The notes under the pieces were generated by a model. It saw only the letters and a list, made by a program, of their open reading frames with translations. It was not told the DNA's origin and searched no databases. Source: Adenanthera pavonina (lineage: Eukaryota > Streptophyta > Magnoliopsida > Fabales > Fabaceae). Taken from it: 64,000 nucleotides of DNA. The position numbers were made by a program, and so were the translations under genes. This document shows, one piece after another, positions 24,237-37,006 of this stretch; position 1 is the stretch's first letter; every line of letters begins with the position of its first letter. The stretch covers positions 15,086,001 to 15,150,000 of the forward strand of contig JAIVEN010000013.1 in assembly GCA_026686845.1 (NCBI GenBank), written 5' to 3'.

Positions 24237-27200
24237 TGTAATATTCTTATTTTTACGAGATGCCATAAAATGTACAAAAAAAATAGAAGTGAGATGGAAA
24301 TGTTACGTGATCTTTAAAAGAAATTAATTTCCAATGCAGTCCTTATAAGGGATTATATTTGGTTTTTGATTGGAATTAATTTTTTATAAGGTCCTTAGTA
24401 GGAATTAATTTCAGAATTGAGCTGAAAGGTATGCAATATACCAGTTGAATAAAAGCTCATCTTGCACTGAGTACAATTGTATAAGTATTGCATAGCCGGG
24501 ACGTCGAGAATGAAAGATAAACCAATTTGAAGTTTAATGAAAAGGAATTATGAAAAATTAGTCTTTGGGAAAAATTATGAGAAAGTACTTAAAAAAATAT
24601 TTGTATTTTTACTTGGCTTAAGGGCAAAACATGCCAAAAAATAAAATGTGAAAATTACATTTCAGCCCTAAAGGAAAAGAATTATTTACAATTTAGCCCT
24701 TGAGAGGGAAGAATTAATTGCACTTAAGTCCTTGAGAAAAGTTACACCTAAAGGCCCAAAAGAATTAAAAATTATAATTTTGCTCAAGTCAAGGGCAATT
24801 TTGAATTTTTGGAAATTCTGTCAAAACGGAGCTCTCGACGAGCCAAACTCAATGGAATCTTGTTAAGAAGCTAATTGAATTTATATGAATTTATAATTCC
24901 AATTTAAGGTCAAAAGAGATTTTTAAGCTGAAAAAGAAGTTGTGAGCTCCAATAAAACAGTCAAGTGAAGAGAACAGAATGTGGATCCTCCGAAATAAAT
25001 TTGGAGATCAAAATAATAAATTTAGTCTAAAATCAAATTTAAACCGATTCTATACCAATTAAATTTAGTCCAAAATCAAAAAATGATTAATCGGTACCAG
25101 TAAAAGTTATCGATAAAGGATATTTTGAACTATTAAATACTATGAAGCAATTTTTAGCAAAAAAATCCCTTAAGTGGCGTGATATATGCTGACCAAGACA
25201 TGGAGGAAATTTATTTGAATGATTTTTGTAAAAACTTATTGAAGAAGGCATGATTTTAGACCAAAACGTAACCTTGATTAGTTTGATGATTATCAAGTTA
25301 ATTAAGAAACTTAATCTCTCTCTTGCCCTCCCATTTCAGACATGAGTAGCTGGCACATGGGAGAATTCATTATTTAATTGATATTTGTGAATACTTCTTT
25401 AAGAGGTATTTGAAAAAAGAAAATTAAAAAGAGATGGCAAAAGGTAATTGGTTAATTTTTACACAATGTCTCCCTCATTCTCTTGGTCTTGGCCAACCTT
25501 CACTCATTTAGAAAGGAAGAGAGAAGTCTGAAATAGTGGGAGCAAGGGAGAAGTGAGAGTACAGAGAGCAAGGAAGGAAAAGAGGAAAAAAGAAAAGGAA
25601 AGCATACTTGAAGCTACAAAGACCTTTTGGTAAGCTTCCTTACTATCTCAGGTTGGTTGTTTTGAGTAGTTTGTGTTGATTCCATAAAGTTCTCTTCCTC
25701 CTTTCCTCAAGAATGATTTTTTACTTTATCATAAAAGGCAAGGAAAAAATGCTTTCATGCCATATATTTATGATGAAGCATGAGATAATGTAAAGGAAAC
25801 CAATCTAAGTGTGTTTTGAAGCAAGATCTTGAAAAAAAAACAATTCTTCCCCTCCTTAATACAGATTTTGGTCAGTATATGATTGGCTCTAAGGGTGTCT
25901 TAGAGCTGAGTTTTCATGATTTTGACCCAAAAAATGGATTTCTCACGGTCCAAAGATTGAGTGTTGGATCAAAGAAAAACCCAATAGGTAGCAAGATGAA
26001 AAGTTAGGGTTTAATTAGCACTTTGTCATGTAAGACCATGAACCAGTAGCTCAAATATTTCATTGATGTTATGTATAGGTTCAAGGAAGTTGGAAGAACT
26101 GATTGGAAGTAGTCTACAAAGGGATGAAACTAAAGGAAATTCATAAGGTAGCTTATTTACTCTTTTCTTGTGTTATGTATCTTACATGATTTCTATGAGC
26201 TTAATGACTAGCCATTTGGTTATTGTGATAATTTGTTATGATTGGCTGAGTTAAAATGAGAGGCTTATGACCTATGGATGTCCATTTTATAAAACAAAAC
26301 TCTGCCAAAATTTTTATGAAATTATTTGGCGTGTTATGATCAAGTGATTGTTGATTGTCTTTATGAAGCTTTTATGATAAATGTGATGATATGTATGCTT
26401 GAATGGTAAATACTACTGAGATTCTTTGAATCTCACCCTCCCTAAATGACTAACTATGCTAGGTAAGATCATGGAAAAGGCCAAAGAAGGAACAAGAAGA
26501 GTAAGGAAGGCAATGATGAGCAAATTGATTTTTACAAGTTTTAAAGCAATGTTATGAAATTGTGAAATTGTGTATCAATTTATGTATGAGGTGTAAATTC
26601 TGTAATGATGCATGATCATGTCCCTTTAATTCTTCTCATGATATTATATGAGGATTTGGTACAATGAATAATTATGTATTATGCTTATGAAGCTTATTAT
26701 ATGAGATATGGCTTGTTTATACTTGAAATGACCAGTAGCAATTAGAATAGAAGTACTTTATTGGAATAAGGATGTAACACCTTATACTTAAGTCCATTTT
26801 CCCATGTATTAAACTCCAATTATGTCCATAGGGACTTAATTGTATAAAAATATCTAAACAAATTTTTCTTTATTTTGGGTACTATTCATTATGTATTTTC
26901 CATTTTTCCCGATGAACTTTGAAAATTCATAACTAAGTCTAAAAAAATCATATCAAAGTGATTCAAGTCTATAAAAATAGATAAAATGATTTTATACATG
27001 GGAAAAATATGAAATAGAGCATTTCATAGACTAATTAATATAGTTTATTCCTCAAATATTTACTGTATATTTGGTCATTTAGAAACATCTTAGGTTTTGG
27101 ACTTATTTTTAAAAATTCATATCTCATGATATTCTGAGCCAAATCATGAATTCTCTATGTCATTGGAAATCCCTGTATGTATGCTTTCTAGATATATTTT

Positions 27201-30200
27201 TTATTGTACATTTATTCATCTTGTATAGGGTATGGAATTGACTTAATTCATTGAGGGTCAGAACACTACTTCTATTGAAACAGTTTTAGAAGAAATTACA
27301 TAACTCTTTCTTTATAGCTCCAAATACTATCAAACCTGTGGCATTCATTTCCTAAGTCTTAGAGGTTTCCAGAAATACAAACCATTGAATTTTTGATGCT
27401 TTGTACAATTTTGCTTTGCATTTTGAAATTTCCAGTGCTCATGGCAAAGTTCCAGTTTTTCTCTACAATGTCCTATTCTAAACCCTAACTTTGAAAATTC
27501 ACCATAAATTGTACACTTATTCAATTTAGGTGTTCTTTAGCTCTTTGGAAGTCTTACTATATCTACTTTTAGAACATATATAATTACATGTACTAATGGA
27601 CCTGTTTCAAATAGAGCACCTCAGTTCAAACTGCTACCAGTCAATCTTGAGTATAATCATGCCATATCTCATGTAATAAACTTCATAAACATAATTCATT
27701 GACATTCATTGCTCTTATTTCACACATTACATGATAGGAGAGTTTAAGGAAACATAAACATGCATAATTGTAGAATCTACACCTCATACATTAATTAATA
27801 CATAATCTCATATCATGGCATTATAACTAGAAAAATCAATAACTTTTCACTATCTTCTACATTTCTCTTGCTTTCTCCTTGACCACTTCCATGTCTTCAC
27901 CCTAGCATGGTTAGTCATTTAGGAAGAGTGAGATTCAAAGAATCTCAGTCGTTACACCCAATCATACATTCATATTATCATTAACATTTCATAAATCCAT
28001 CCATAAAAGTCACAAGAATATATTATGCCATAGTATTTTCATAAAAATTTTGGCATGGTAACACCTTATAAAATGGACATCCTATGGTCATAAGACCTCT
28101 AATCAGCCAGCCAACCAATCAATATCATCCCAAAACATAATTGCATATTCATTAAATCAAGAAAACAATAATGGTAATATAAAGCATTGATAGGGAAAGT
28201 AACATTAAGCTTTTCCTTTGCTTCCCAAACTTAGTAAACATTTCCTTTCATCTTCCATCACTTCCTTGAGTTCTATTGCATCACAAATTAAGGCCATTAA
28301 CCACTGATTTCATGACCTCCTTCACAAAGTGTGCTTACTAACCCTAAAATTTCATTTTGCAAACCATTTGGATTTTTTTGTACAACACACTTGTATCTAC
28401 CTATTTTGGACCCAAGGAATCTATTTTTGGGGTCAAAATTATGAGATTATCTTTCCTTTCATAAACCTTAAATAGAAAAAAATAAAGACAATTGTAGAAA
28501 AATATTTATCCAACAAACTTGAAATCTAATAGCATATTCTTACATCTTGAAGGATTTCTATGGCTTTTCATGGTGTAATTTCTTCATAACTCCATTTTCT
28601 CTCTCTACTCTCTCGCTAGGTTGAAACTTTCAAAGATAAAATGGAGAGAAATAATCCATAAAACTTCTTCAAACTCAAGGATATACAATAAAATAGCCAT
28701 AAGATTTTACCTTGAGTTTTTGAGACTTTAACTTTGTCTTTCTCTTCTACTTTTTTTTCTAGGATCTTCACGCTTTTCTCCTCTCTTTCTGTTGCTACAA
28801 ATGTCGTGAATGAAGTGAGGAAGATGATGGTTAATGACTTAATAGGATAAATATCCAATAAAGCTAATTAATTAATTTTGTCTTTAACCTTTAGTTTCCT
28901 TTTTGAAATTAAATCTTTTCACAAAATTCCCATGATGTCCCAGCAGCTGGTCAGACGTGCTTCACCTCATTTTTTGCCAAAAAGTTTTTTCAATTATTTA
29001 AATGGACCAAAATATCCTCTACCGATTAAATATTTTTGTCAAAATTATCATTAAATTGGTATAGGATTATCCAAAAATAAATTTTAGACTAAAATCATTA
29101 TTTTGGCCCAAAATGTCTTTTATCAAGGTCCATTCAGTGTCCTTGAATTGGCACTGTCTTTTTCTGTAGTCTAAACTGACTTTTATTGGGTAAAATATTA
29201 ATATTAAATCCTAATTACTCAATAAATATTATTTTGACTTTAATAAATTTCATACTATATTCCATTAGGTTTATCTCATTAAGAGCTTCATTTTGACTAT
29301 AATTTTTTATATTTACAAAAATACCCTTCACATTGGACAAATTTATAAATTTTAGAACTTTTGGATCATTAGGTGTAATTTTTTTCAAAATTCATAAACT
29401 TTTCTTCATCATCACCTGCGTCCACTCCTTTCTTCTTCTTCTTTCATTTTTTTTGCTTTTAATTTTCCCCAGAGAAAAAATCAGTACTTTCTTATTTTTT
29501 TCTTTCAACTGAGATAATTAATCTCTTTATTCTATTTCATGCAAAACGATAAATATTTATTTTTTCAAATTCCTTATGCATTTTATGATATGAACATTTT
29601 TTCCTTGGGGCTTGAATGCAATATTCACATTTTACTTCTAATATGGGAAATAACTATTTTACCCCTGAGTCGAGTTAAAAAAATAATTATCTATTCTTTT
29701 GGGTATTTTCTCGTAATTTCACCCAAAGATCAATTTTTTTATTATTTCTTTTTCACTATTCACATTAACTTTCAAAATTAGTCTATCTCTCAATCTATAC
29801 TTCCCAGCTACATAATACTTATATTGTTGCGCTCAGCTCGGGACGAGCTTTCATTTAAGTGGTATATTCCATATTTTTTGGGATAAATTCTGGAATTAAT
29901 TTGTGCTAAAAATCTTATAAAAAATTAATTCCAATTAACGACCAAACAAAATTTCTTTCAAAAATTATATAAGAAATTAATCCCTTCTAAAGCCCGATTA
30001 TATATAGCATTTTCGTCTCACTTTATTTCTTATCTTTTGTTCATTTTATAACATCTCATAAAAATAAGGATATTACACAAGACAATTAGTATAAGTGTTT
30101 GCCCTGAAAGTAGGTGGAATAAGATTTCCAAAGAGCCAAAGATCATATCATTTGGCTAAGTATATGAATTAAAATGGATTTTTAAAATTAGGGGTCAAAA

Positions 30201-30892
30201 TTGGGTAGTGTAGAAGGAACTAGAACTTTCACTGTAAGTACTAGTTGCTTCAAAAGGTAGTATAAAATCATATACAGCTCTAAAAAAATTAGTGGTTGTA
30301 TACTTGGAAAGCTTTATGTCTTAAGAATAAAATGACACTTATTTGAATGCAATTAGAATTATAGAAGAAGAGTTATACAAGTTTTCATAAAACTGTTCCA
30401 ATGAAAGTAGTGTTCTAACCCTTAATGGTTTAAGTTAATGTCATGCCTTGTACAAGTTGAATAACTAGAAATTAGACATATAGGGCTCTCAAATGATGTA
30501 AAGAGTGCATTAATTGGCTTAGGATAGAAGGAGATATGAATTTTTAAATTTAAGACCAAAATCCTCAGAAGATATAAAATGATCATTTGAATAGTAAATT
30601 TTGTGTAAAATGTTTTATCAATTGACATGATTAAAGTCATGTTCCATTTTTTTCCATGTAGAGAATATTTTAAGCTATTTTTAGAGACTTGAATCACCTT
30701 CATATGATTTTTTAAATTTAGTTATGAATTTTCAAAGTTCGGCCGGTATAATGAAAAATACCATATGAACAATACTCAAATAATTGAAAATTCTATTTTG
30801 CATTTTTATGTGATTCAAGCTACTAAACTATTATAAGTGAACTCTAATATTGTCTAATACATGGGATATGAGGCTAAAAGTAAGGTGTTACA
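24237..30892 (+). mobile_element. 'G'-family LTR copy G3b, in two pieces: 24237-26772 and 30078-30892
   Basis: A complete LTR of 3351 bp once the insert is removed, from TGTAATATTC to AAGGTGTTACA. It is nested in G3a and interrupted by inverted copy G4. Flanks TGTTA and TGCTC match at only 3 of 5 positions, a decayed duplication; continuity of G3a on both sides is the stronger evidence. Confidence 0.7.
26773..30077 (-). mobile_element. Inverted solo 'G'-family LTR (copy G4)
   Basis: A 3305-bp LTR on the minus strand: TGTAACACCTTA at the left is the reverse of the family 3' end, and GGATATTACA at 30077 is the reverse of the 5' end. It interrupts G3b, which resumes at 30078. Flanks AAGGA (26768-26772) and CAAGA (30078-30082) match at 3 of 5 positions. 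It has no coding sequence. Confidence 0.75.
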
Positions 30893-32508
30893 TGCTCCCT
30901 TCCTTATTTCCCCTCACATTTTCGGCCAAGAAGAGAGAGAATGAGAAGGTGCAAGTTCAGAGAGAGAAAGGGAAGAGGAAGAGGAGAAAAGAAAGAAGGA
31001 AAAAAAAGGATTTCCAAGGGAAGGTCTAAGCAATCAAGGTAAGCTTCTTCCTTTTATTCTCTTAAGTTTATTTGATCAAGCAGCTAGTATAGTAGTTGAG
31101 TTCTCTCCCTCTTCTCCTTGGGTTCCTAGTTTTAGCCAAGTGAAGAAAACTATGTGGGGGTTATGTTTTCATGGAATCAAGTTAAAAGAAAGCATGTAAT
31201 AAGTGCAAGAAAGTAAGCTTCCATGGGTTTTTTATGATGGAAGCATGAAATTCCTTCTCTTTCTTACTAAAGGAAGGTTCGGCCAAGCTAGAAAAGACAT
31301 AAGGAGTTGGAACTTCATAGATCCAATGGTAAAAATGGATTTCTTATGCCTAAATTAGTAAAGCAGAGGTTATGGTTTTCAGAAAGAACCAAGTATAAGA
31401 AATGAGATTTTAGGGTTCAAGAATGAACTTTATGAGAGTCATGAAGAATTAGATGACTTAGCATAGTTTTCTTAGTACCCCTAGGCTTGGGAAGTGGCAA
31501 GGAAGTGATTGGAAAAAAGCTTCAAGTAAAAGGAAGTCAAGTTCTAGACGAAATGTTAAAGCTCCAAGGTAGTATTACTTGTTATGCTTTTATGTTATTG
31601 CACAATTATGTTTTTTGCATGTTTTATAATATGAATATATTGCCATGTTGTTGCAATGATTGTTTTCTTGATTAATTGGTTGTTTATCTAATGAGAGCTT
31701 TACTGAGGATGTCCTGTTTTTAAGCCATTATACCGTTGAAATTTTTCTAGCCAACATGGTATTTTCATGCATTTTTAATGAATTGTACAGTGTTATAAAT
31801 GTTTTCAATGTAATGTAATGATATAAATGAATGTGCAAATATACTACTAAGATGCCCAATTTCATCCTCTCAAGTACTAACCATGCTAAATGTAAAGCAA
31901 GACAATGGAGGAAAGCAAAGGAAGAAGAAAATGATGAGAAAGCAAGTTAAAGTTATGGTTATCAATGATGTTTGATTATGAAGCATGCTTGTAAATCATG
32001 ATATGATTTATGTAATGAATATATAACGATCCTATATGATGTATAAGAAAGCATGCTAGATGATGTTAAATGATGAAATGAAGATTTAGAATGAAAAGTT
32101 ATGTATATTCCTTTAATTAAGAATTTATGATGTGCTAATGGTTATGAATGTTTAAGTATGTTATATAATGAAAGGAGTTGAGCCAAAGTAAGGTTCCTCT
32201 AGTTAGAGGATATAATGAACTTTATAAGAAAAATTTTGTATGAATTGGCCAAGTATGATATGAGTTATGGCTCATCAAAGTTAAGGATTAAAAAAACTAG
32301 ATAGTTATTGGAAAACTGTAAATTTACTATAAAAAATTGTTTACTTTGAAAGGCTACATAAAATTGTGTAATGCTCCAAAAATTTATTTGTTGGTATGTA
32401 TAGATGAATTTATGTTTTAAGATTGATATGGCATTGGTTTGAATGAAACTTGAGCTATATAATGAACGCTATGTACGTTTTTGTAAAACTGTTCCAGTAA
32501 AGGTTATA

Positions 32509-33283
32509 GTGTAGGATTCTAACTTGGGCACTGAGGTCAGTAGGCTTCAACAAACTCGGAGGTGGTCTGTTCTCTTTTCTTCTGAATAGAGTGTTCAGAA
32601 TTGTGCTTTCTTTATAGTTCAGGAAATGCCCTCCTTCTTCATCTGTAGTTTCAGCTTCATCCATGTACCTTGAGGCAATAATGTCAATTTTCAAACAATC
32701 TTGCCCTGGAATTTCTAAAACCTTATTGAAGGTCTCATCTGTTAGCCAGATGGTCCTTAATCTCAGATTTACTTCCCACTTCTTCTTCTTGCTATTGAAT
32801 TGTAGAAAGGCATACCAGGTCTTGACTACCTCATCATCATATCTTTCTAGTATTTCTAACAAATTCCTATATCTTATCTTCCAAAGCCTGGCATCAAAGT
32901 TGTTAGAAATCAAGAAATCTTCCAAATTTACACTGTGAGGATTGATTACCTTTTTGCTGACAAATTTGGTAGTATATTCTCCTAGAATGAGGATTGCTCC
33001 ACAATGGTAGTATGGTTAATTGATATTCTCCAGACTCAGTTCTAGAGGAGGAAGAAGAGGCAGGAGCGACAAGAGCAGTAAGGTCAGATTTCTTCGAGGG
33101 AGAAGGTGCATATTTCTTTGAGTTTGCTTTAGGAGTTGTTTTCTGCCTCTTTGAAGGAGTTGTCTTGCTAGATTCGCCCTTTCTTTTCTGAGTTTCACTC
33201 TCCTTGGAGACATATTGAGATTTCACAGTCCTCTTTGGTCGTGACTCTCCTTTCCCAGCTTCTGAATTTTTAACTCTCGCCAT
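32509..33283 (-). pseudogene. Element B extra ORF downstream of pol, truncated
   Basis: It starts MARVKNSEAGKGESRPKR at 33283, then a Lys/Ser-rich segment (KRKGESSKTTPSKRQK) resembling a bipartite nuclear localisation signal. After a frameshift near 32940 the central domain follows (FLISNNFDARLWKIRYRN, LEILERYDDEVVKTWYAFL, IPGQDCLKIDIIASRYMD). It breaks off at the junction with G3a. The family resembles proteins annotated as 'putative plant transposon protein'. See the fuller copies at 42942-45147 and 56170-58367. Confidence 0.75.
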
Positions 33284-34287
33284 TTCTGTAGAGGAATGAT
33301 TCAGAAAGATGCTAAGAATGGGTTTATAAGGTGCGAAAAGAAGTTTAATCAGTGAGAAATGAAGATTCATGAATGGAGTTAATGGGAATTAAAGAGAGAA
33401 TTTGAATAGACTTGAGAGAGAGACGAATAGGGTATGTAACCATATCTGTTCAGAGGATGACCTTCGGTTTTAACGTATGTAACCATTAAATAGATGAATT
33501 TTGTAAGGCCCAAATTCAAATTTCAAGCAATTACAAGTTAATCTATACAGCGAGGCTTACTGACAAATGAATTTTCACTTGGAAGTTTGTCTAACAGAGG
33601 CTTAGTTATGAGAACAATAAGTGAACAGACGAACTTTGTTTCAACAAAGTTTGAATTTCAAAAGATCTAGGAAACAAGTAATCATGAACAAAACAGGTAA
33701 CAGATGAATTTTACTTATGAAAATTCATCTTTCAGAGACCCAATTATGAGAGCATGTTTCAACAGACAAATTTTGATTCAAAAATTCAAATTTCAACATT
33801 ATGTAAAGAATTTTTAAAATGCGTATTCCGAGAAATAGAGATTTGTACAAACGTCATTTTGAACAAAGACAATATTTACATTTTATTTTTGAAATTTAAA
33901 TTTCTATTGTTTAACAGACAAATTTTGAAGGTCAAAAGAGAACTATTATAGCATGTAGCTAACTGAAATTCGTCTGATGGGCATCTAAGTTTGAATGTTG
34001 AGCATGCTGACTCTTCCAAAAACACATTTCAATAAGGAAATTAGTCTAATAATAATCTAAAATGCAAATTTTAAAATTCTGAACTTACAGAACAGATCCA
34101 TATGTTCAAATTTTTGGCTTCCTTTTTCATCTTTTGATTTTGCCATTCTGATTAGCTCAATTGCGCAGATCTATTGTCATTTGAACTTATAAGGAGCACC
34201 TGTAACTCATATCAAACTCACTTCGATGCTAAAGTTAGGATTGATTCAATGTCAGAAATTTTAAAATAGATGTATATAAGGATTTAC
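33284..34287 (-). repeat. Leader between pol and extra ORF of element B, with inverted word array
   Basis: Non-coding. On the element strand it carries TTCGTCTGT / TTCATCTGT words with AAATTYGAATTT near-palindromes, opposite in orientation to the array in the LTR. Confidence 0.65.
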
Positions 34288-35302
34288 TTACAGTTCATTG
34301 GGATTTACCATACCCAATTCTCTTCTAATGATCCCTTATAAAGTGATGCCTAACTTCAATGTGCTTTATCCTTGAATGCATGACATGATTCTGTGTGATG
34401 TTGATAGCACTTTGATTGTCACATATTATTGGTATTTCCTTTATCTCAATCTCGAGATCTTCAAGCTGCTGTTTCATCCAAATGACTTGAGCACAGCAGC
34501 TGCCAGCAGCAATATATTTAGGTTTTGTAGTGGATAAAGTCACATTGTTTTGCTTCTTGCTGAACCATGAAACCAAGGATCCTCCAAGGAATTGACATGT
34601 TCCACTTGTGCTTTTTCTGTCAGTTTTGGATCCAACAAAGTCAGCATCAGTATATCCTATGAGTTCTTCTCTGTTGCCTTTTGGGTACCAAAGTCCCATC
34701 TGTGATGTTCCAATTAGATATTTGAAGATACGTTTCATAGCAGTTGCATAGGTTTCTTTGGGACATGGTTAGAATCTTGCACACATACAGACACAAAACA
34801 TGATGTAAGGTCTACTAGCTGTCGGGTATAACAAGGATCCAATCATTCTTCTATATTGAGTTATGTCAAAGGTTTTTCCTCCTTCATCTATATCAAGCTT
34901 CATTGTAGTAGACATATGAGTTCCTATTAACTTGGCTTTTTCCATGCCAAACTTTTTCAGCAACTCTTTCAGATATTTTGATTAATTGAGGAAGATACCA
35001 TCATCACATTGCTTAATTTGCAATCCAAGGAAGAAGTTGAGCTCACCCATCATTGAAATTTTGAATTCACCCTGCATTAGCTTAGAGAAGTTCTTGCAAA
35101 GTGATTCATTAGTAGCACCAAATATAATATAATCAACATAAATTTTAACAATAAGTAAGTCTTTGTTTTCTTTCTTGGTGAACAAAGTAGTATATACTTT
35201 TCCTCTATTGAATCCTTTTTCAATTAGAAAATTGCTTAGCCTTTCATACCATGCTCTAGGAGCTTGTTTTAAGCCTTAAAGAGCTTTCTTTAGTTTATAA
35301 AC
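34288..35302 (-). pseudogene. Element B pol: RT C-terminal part and RNase H
   Basis: Starts with VYKLKKAL next to element A. The catalytic box is YVDY (35136-35129; second Asp lost) instead of YVDD. RNase H includes YTDADFVGSKTDRKSTSGTC and HSRIKHIEVRHHFIRDH. About 108 bp that in C encodes the segment after HHFIRDH is deleted, which joins GGGATCAT to TAGAAGAGAATTG. The expected stop is at 34288-34290. This polymerase is non-functional. Confidence 0.85.
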
Positions 35303-36951
35303 TGTTGAATCAAGTGTTTTGATGATTCCAAACTAACCTTCCAAAGCTTGGAAATAAGATATCAAAGGTGCATGGAAGATCCCAAATGGAGAAATTCAAG
35401 TAAAATCAGCACAAGATTAGATATAGGACTTCTTACCTTGTTTAATTAGAGTAAAAGGCTTTGAACTGGCAAAAGAATGTTTTTAGAAATCTGATTCCAT
35501 GTTAATTCATGGAATATTAGAAAATCACCCACTAACAGATGAACTTTTAAGTATTAAAGCTTATCTATTGCTTTGGAAATTCAAACTTTTAATTCTTAAA
35601 TTCATATTTCAAATTGAAAATAAGTTAGTCAGAAAAGAGATTCCTCTGATAGACGAACTTTGAATGCAGAAATTCAAACTTTGACATGAGTCTGAAGAGA
35701 GCCCTTTCTGACAGACGAACTGAGTTTTGAAAATTTGAATTTATGATAAAACACAATTCATAAAAATGAAAAGTTCATCTGAGAATATGTCAAAGCTCAC
35801 TGAAAGTGAAGTTTAGAAAGAGTTCAAAATTAGCTCATTGACAGACAAACTTTGACTTTGAAAATTCGAATTTTAGAAACAAAACTTGCAGGTCTATTAT
35901 GAAAATATGTTGACATACAAAAGTTGGTTTTCAGAAATTCAAACTTTGAAATAAGTCTGATAAGAGCTACCTCTGACAAACAAACTATGAATCTTGAAAA
36001 TTTGAATTTTGAAAAGATGAACTATTGTCCCTTATTGAGTTGCCCATTGACAGATGAATTTTGGGCACCAAAATTTGAACTTCGAAGGCACTATAGCAAT
36101 ATGGGACAACTGTTCACACTTACCAGAAGAATTTTAACTTGAAAATTCATATGTTCCAACATAGAAATATTTTTGAAAGATGGAAATTTGAACTTTGCTT
36201 CATAAATAGATAAACTTTGAAGTTCAACGTTGAAGTCTTTAACTTTTGGTATCTACAAAATTTGTCTGTTGGCTAACCAAAATTTGAACTTTGAGTGTTA
36301 GAAGCATTAAATGCGGTTGGTGAATGGATAGTTTTTCTGAGTAACTATTAGGTAGCGTCTCTAATGGCTAGATCTTGTCTCTAAAGAATAGTTAAGACAT
36401 AAATCTATAAATAGAAATTCATTTGAAGTTGTGGGTAACAAATTTACATTGTATATACTGAAACTCTATCAAATTCTCAACTAAAAGTCTCTTATTATCA
36501 TACTTTATCTGCACTTCAACTTTCATATGCACTCTAAATTAGAGAGTTCATTCTTTGTAATCAATCTTATCTTTATCTGAAAGAAAGATTTTCTTGTGAG
36601 GGGATATCACAAGGGATTTGGAAAGCACTTAATTAGAGTGTAAAGAGAGAGGTTGTAAGCTCCAAGAACAGATCATCAAAGCAGTACTGAGGCAATTGTA
36701 AGAAGCCCATTGAATTCTTGCAGAATAGTGAAAAATCTCAAGTAGTTGCTTGGGGACTGTACATAGGTCAAGATAGAGAGACCGAACCAGAATAAACATC
36801 AGTGTCTTCCCTTCTTCTTTACTGCTCTTACATTGCTATTCTTTTACACTCTGTTTTACTGTCTCTTTTATGTTCACCACACTCTTGACTTTTGCAGAAA
36901 ATTTTAATCTTCCCAATTCAACCCCCTCTTGGGAAGCCAACATATCTAACA
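35303..36951 (+). repeat. 5' LTR of element A
   Basis: 1649 bp, TGTTGAATCA to TATCTAACA. U3 holds the ACAGACGAA / AAATTTGAATTT array (about 35535-36310). TATA box TATAAATAG lies at 36416-36424 and the hairpin CTTGTGA / TCACAAG at 36593-36613. It is about 260 bp longer than the 3' LTR, which has an internal deletion. Confidence 0.9.
35535..36310 (+). repeat. U3 word array, element A 5' LTR
   Basis: Repeated CAGACGAA / CAGATGAA words, each usually followed within about 15-25 bp by AAATTTGAATTT or AAATTCAAACTT. Spacing varies. Confidence 0.75.
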
Positions 36952-36953
36952 AG

Positions 36954-36965
36954 TGGTATCAAAGC
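36954..36965 (+). other. Primer-binding site of element A
   Basis: TGGTATCAAAGC, two bases after the 5' LTR. It matches the complement of the 3' end of initiator tRNA-Met (TGGTATCAGAGC) except one base. Confidence 0.85.
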
Positions 36966-37006
36966 CCGGATTCCCAAAGAAAGGATCTAATAGTTCAGGA
37001 AATTCA

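Larger units (their letters stand above)
23251..32508 (+). mobile_element. 'G'-family LTR copy G3a (outer), in two pieces: 23251-24236 and 30893-32508
   Basis: Starts TGTAATATCC at 23251 inside the RT of element D. At 24237 it is interrupted by G3b and resumes at 30893, at the point expected from the G2 alignment (G2 about 18460). It stops at about 32508, short of the family 3' end by some 450 bp, where it meets element B at a microhomology junction. The right target duplication is therefore lost; the left would be CTTTT (23246-23250). Confidence 0.7.

Noticed and set aside
23251..32508. Long host gene or non-coding RNA in the 23-32 kb region
   Set aside because: The whole stretch is explained by three nested copies of one LTR with matching ends, leaving no unexplained unique sequence.
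35535..36310. CRISPR-like look of the repeated ACAGACGAA words
   Set aside because: Spacing and repeat sequence are irregular, the DNA is a plant LTR, and no cas genes exist; it is a U3 array.
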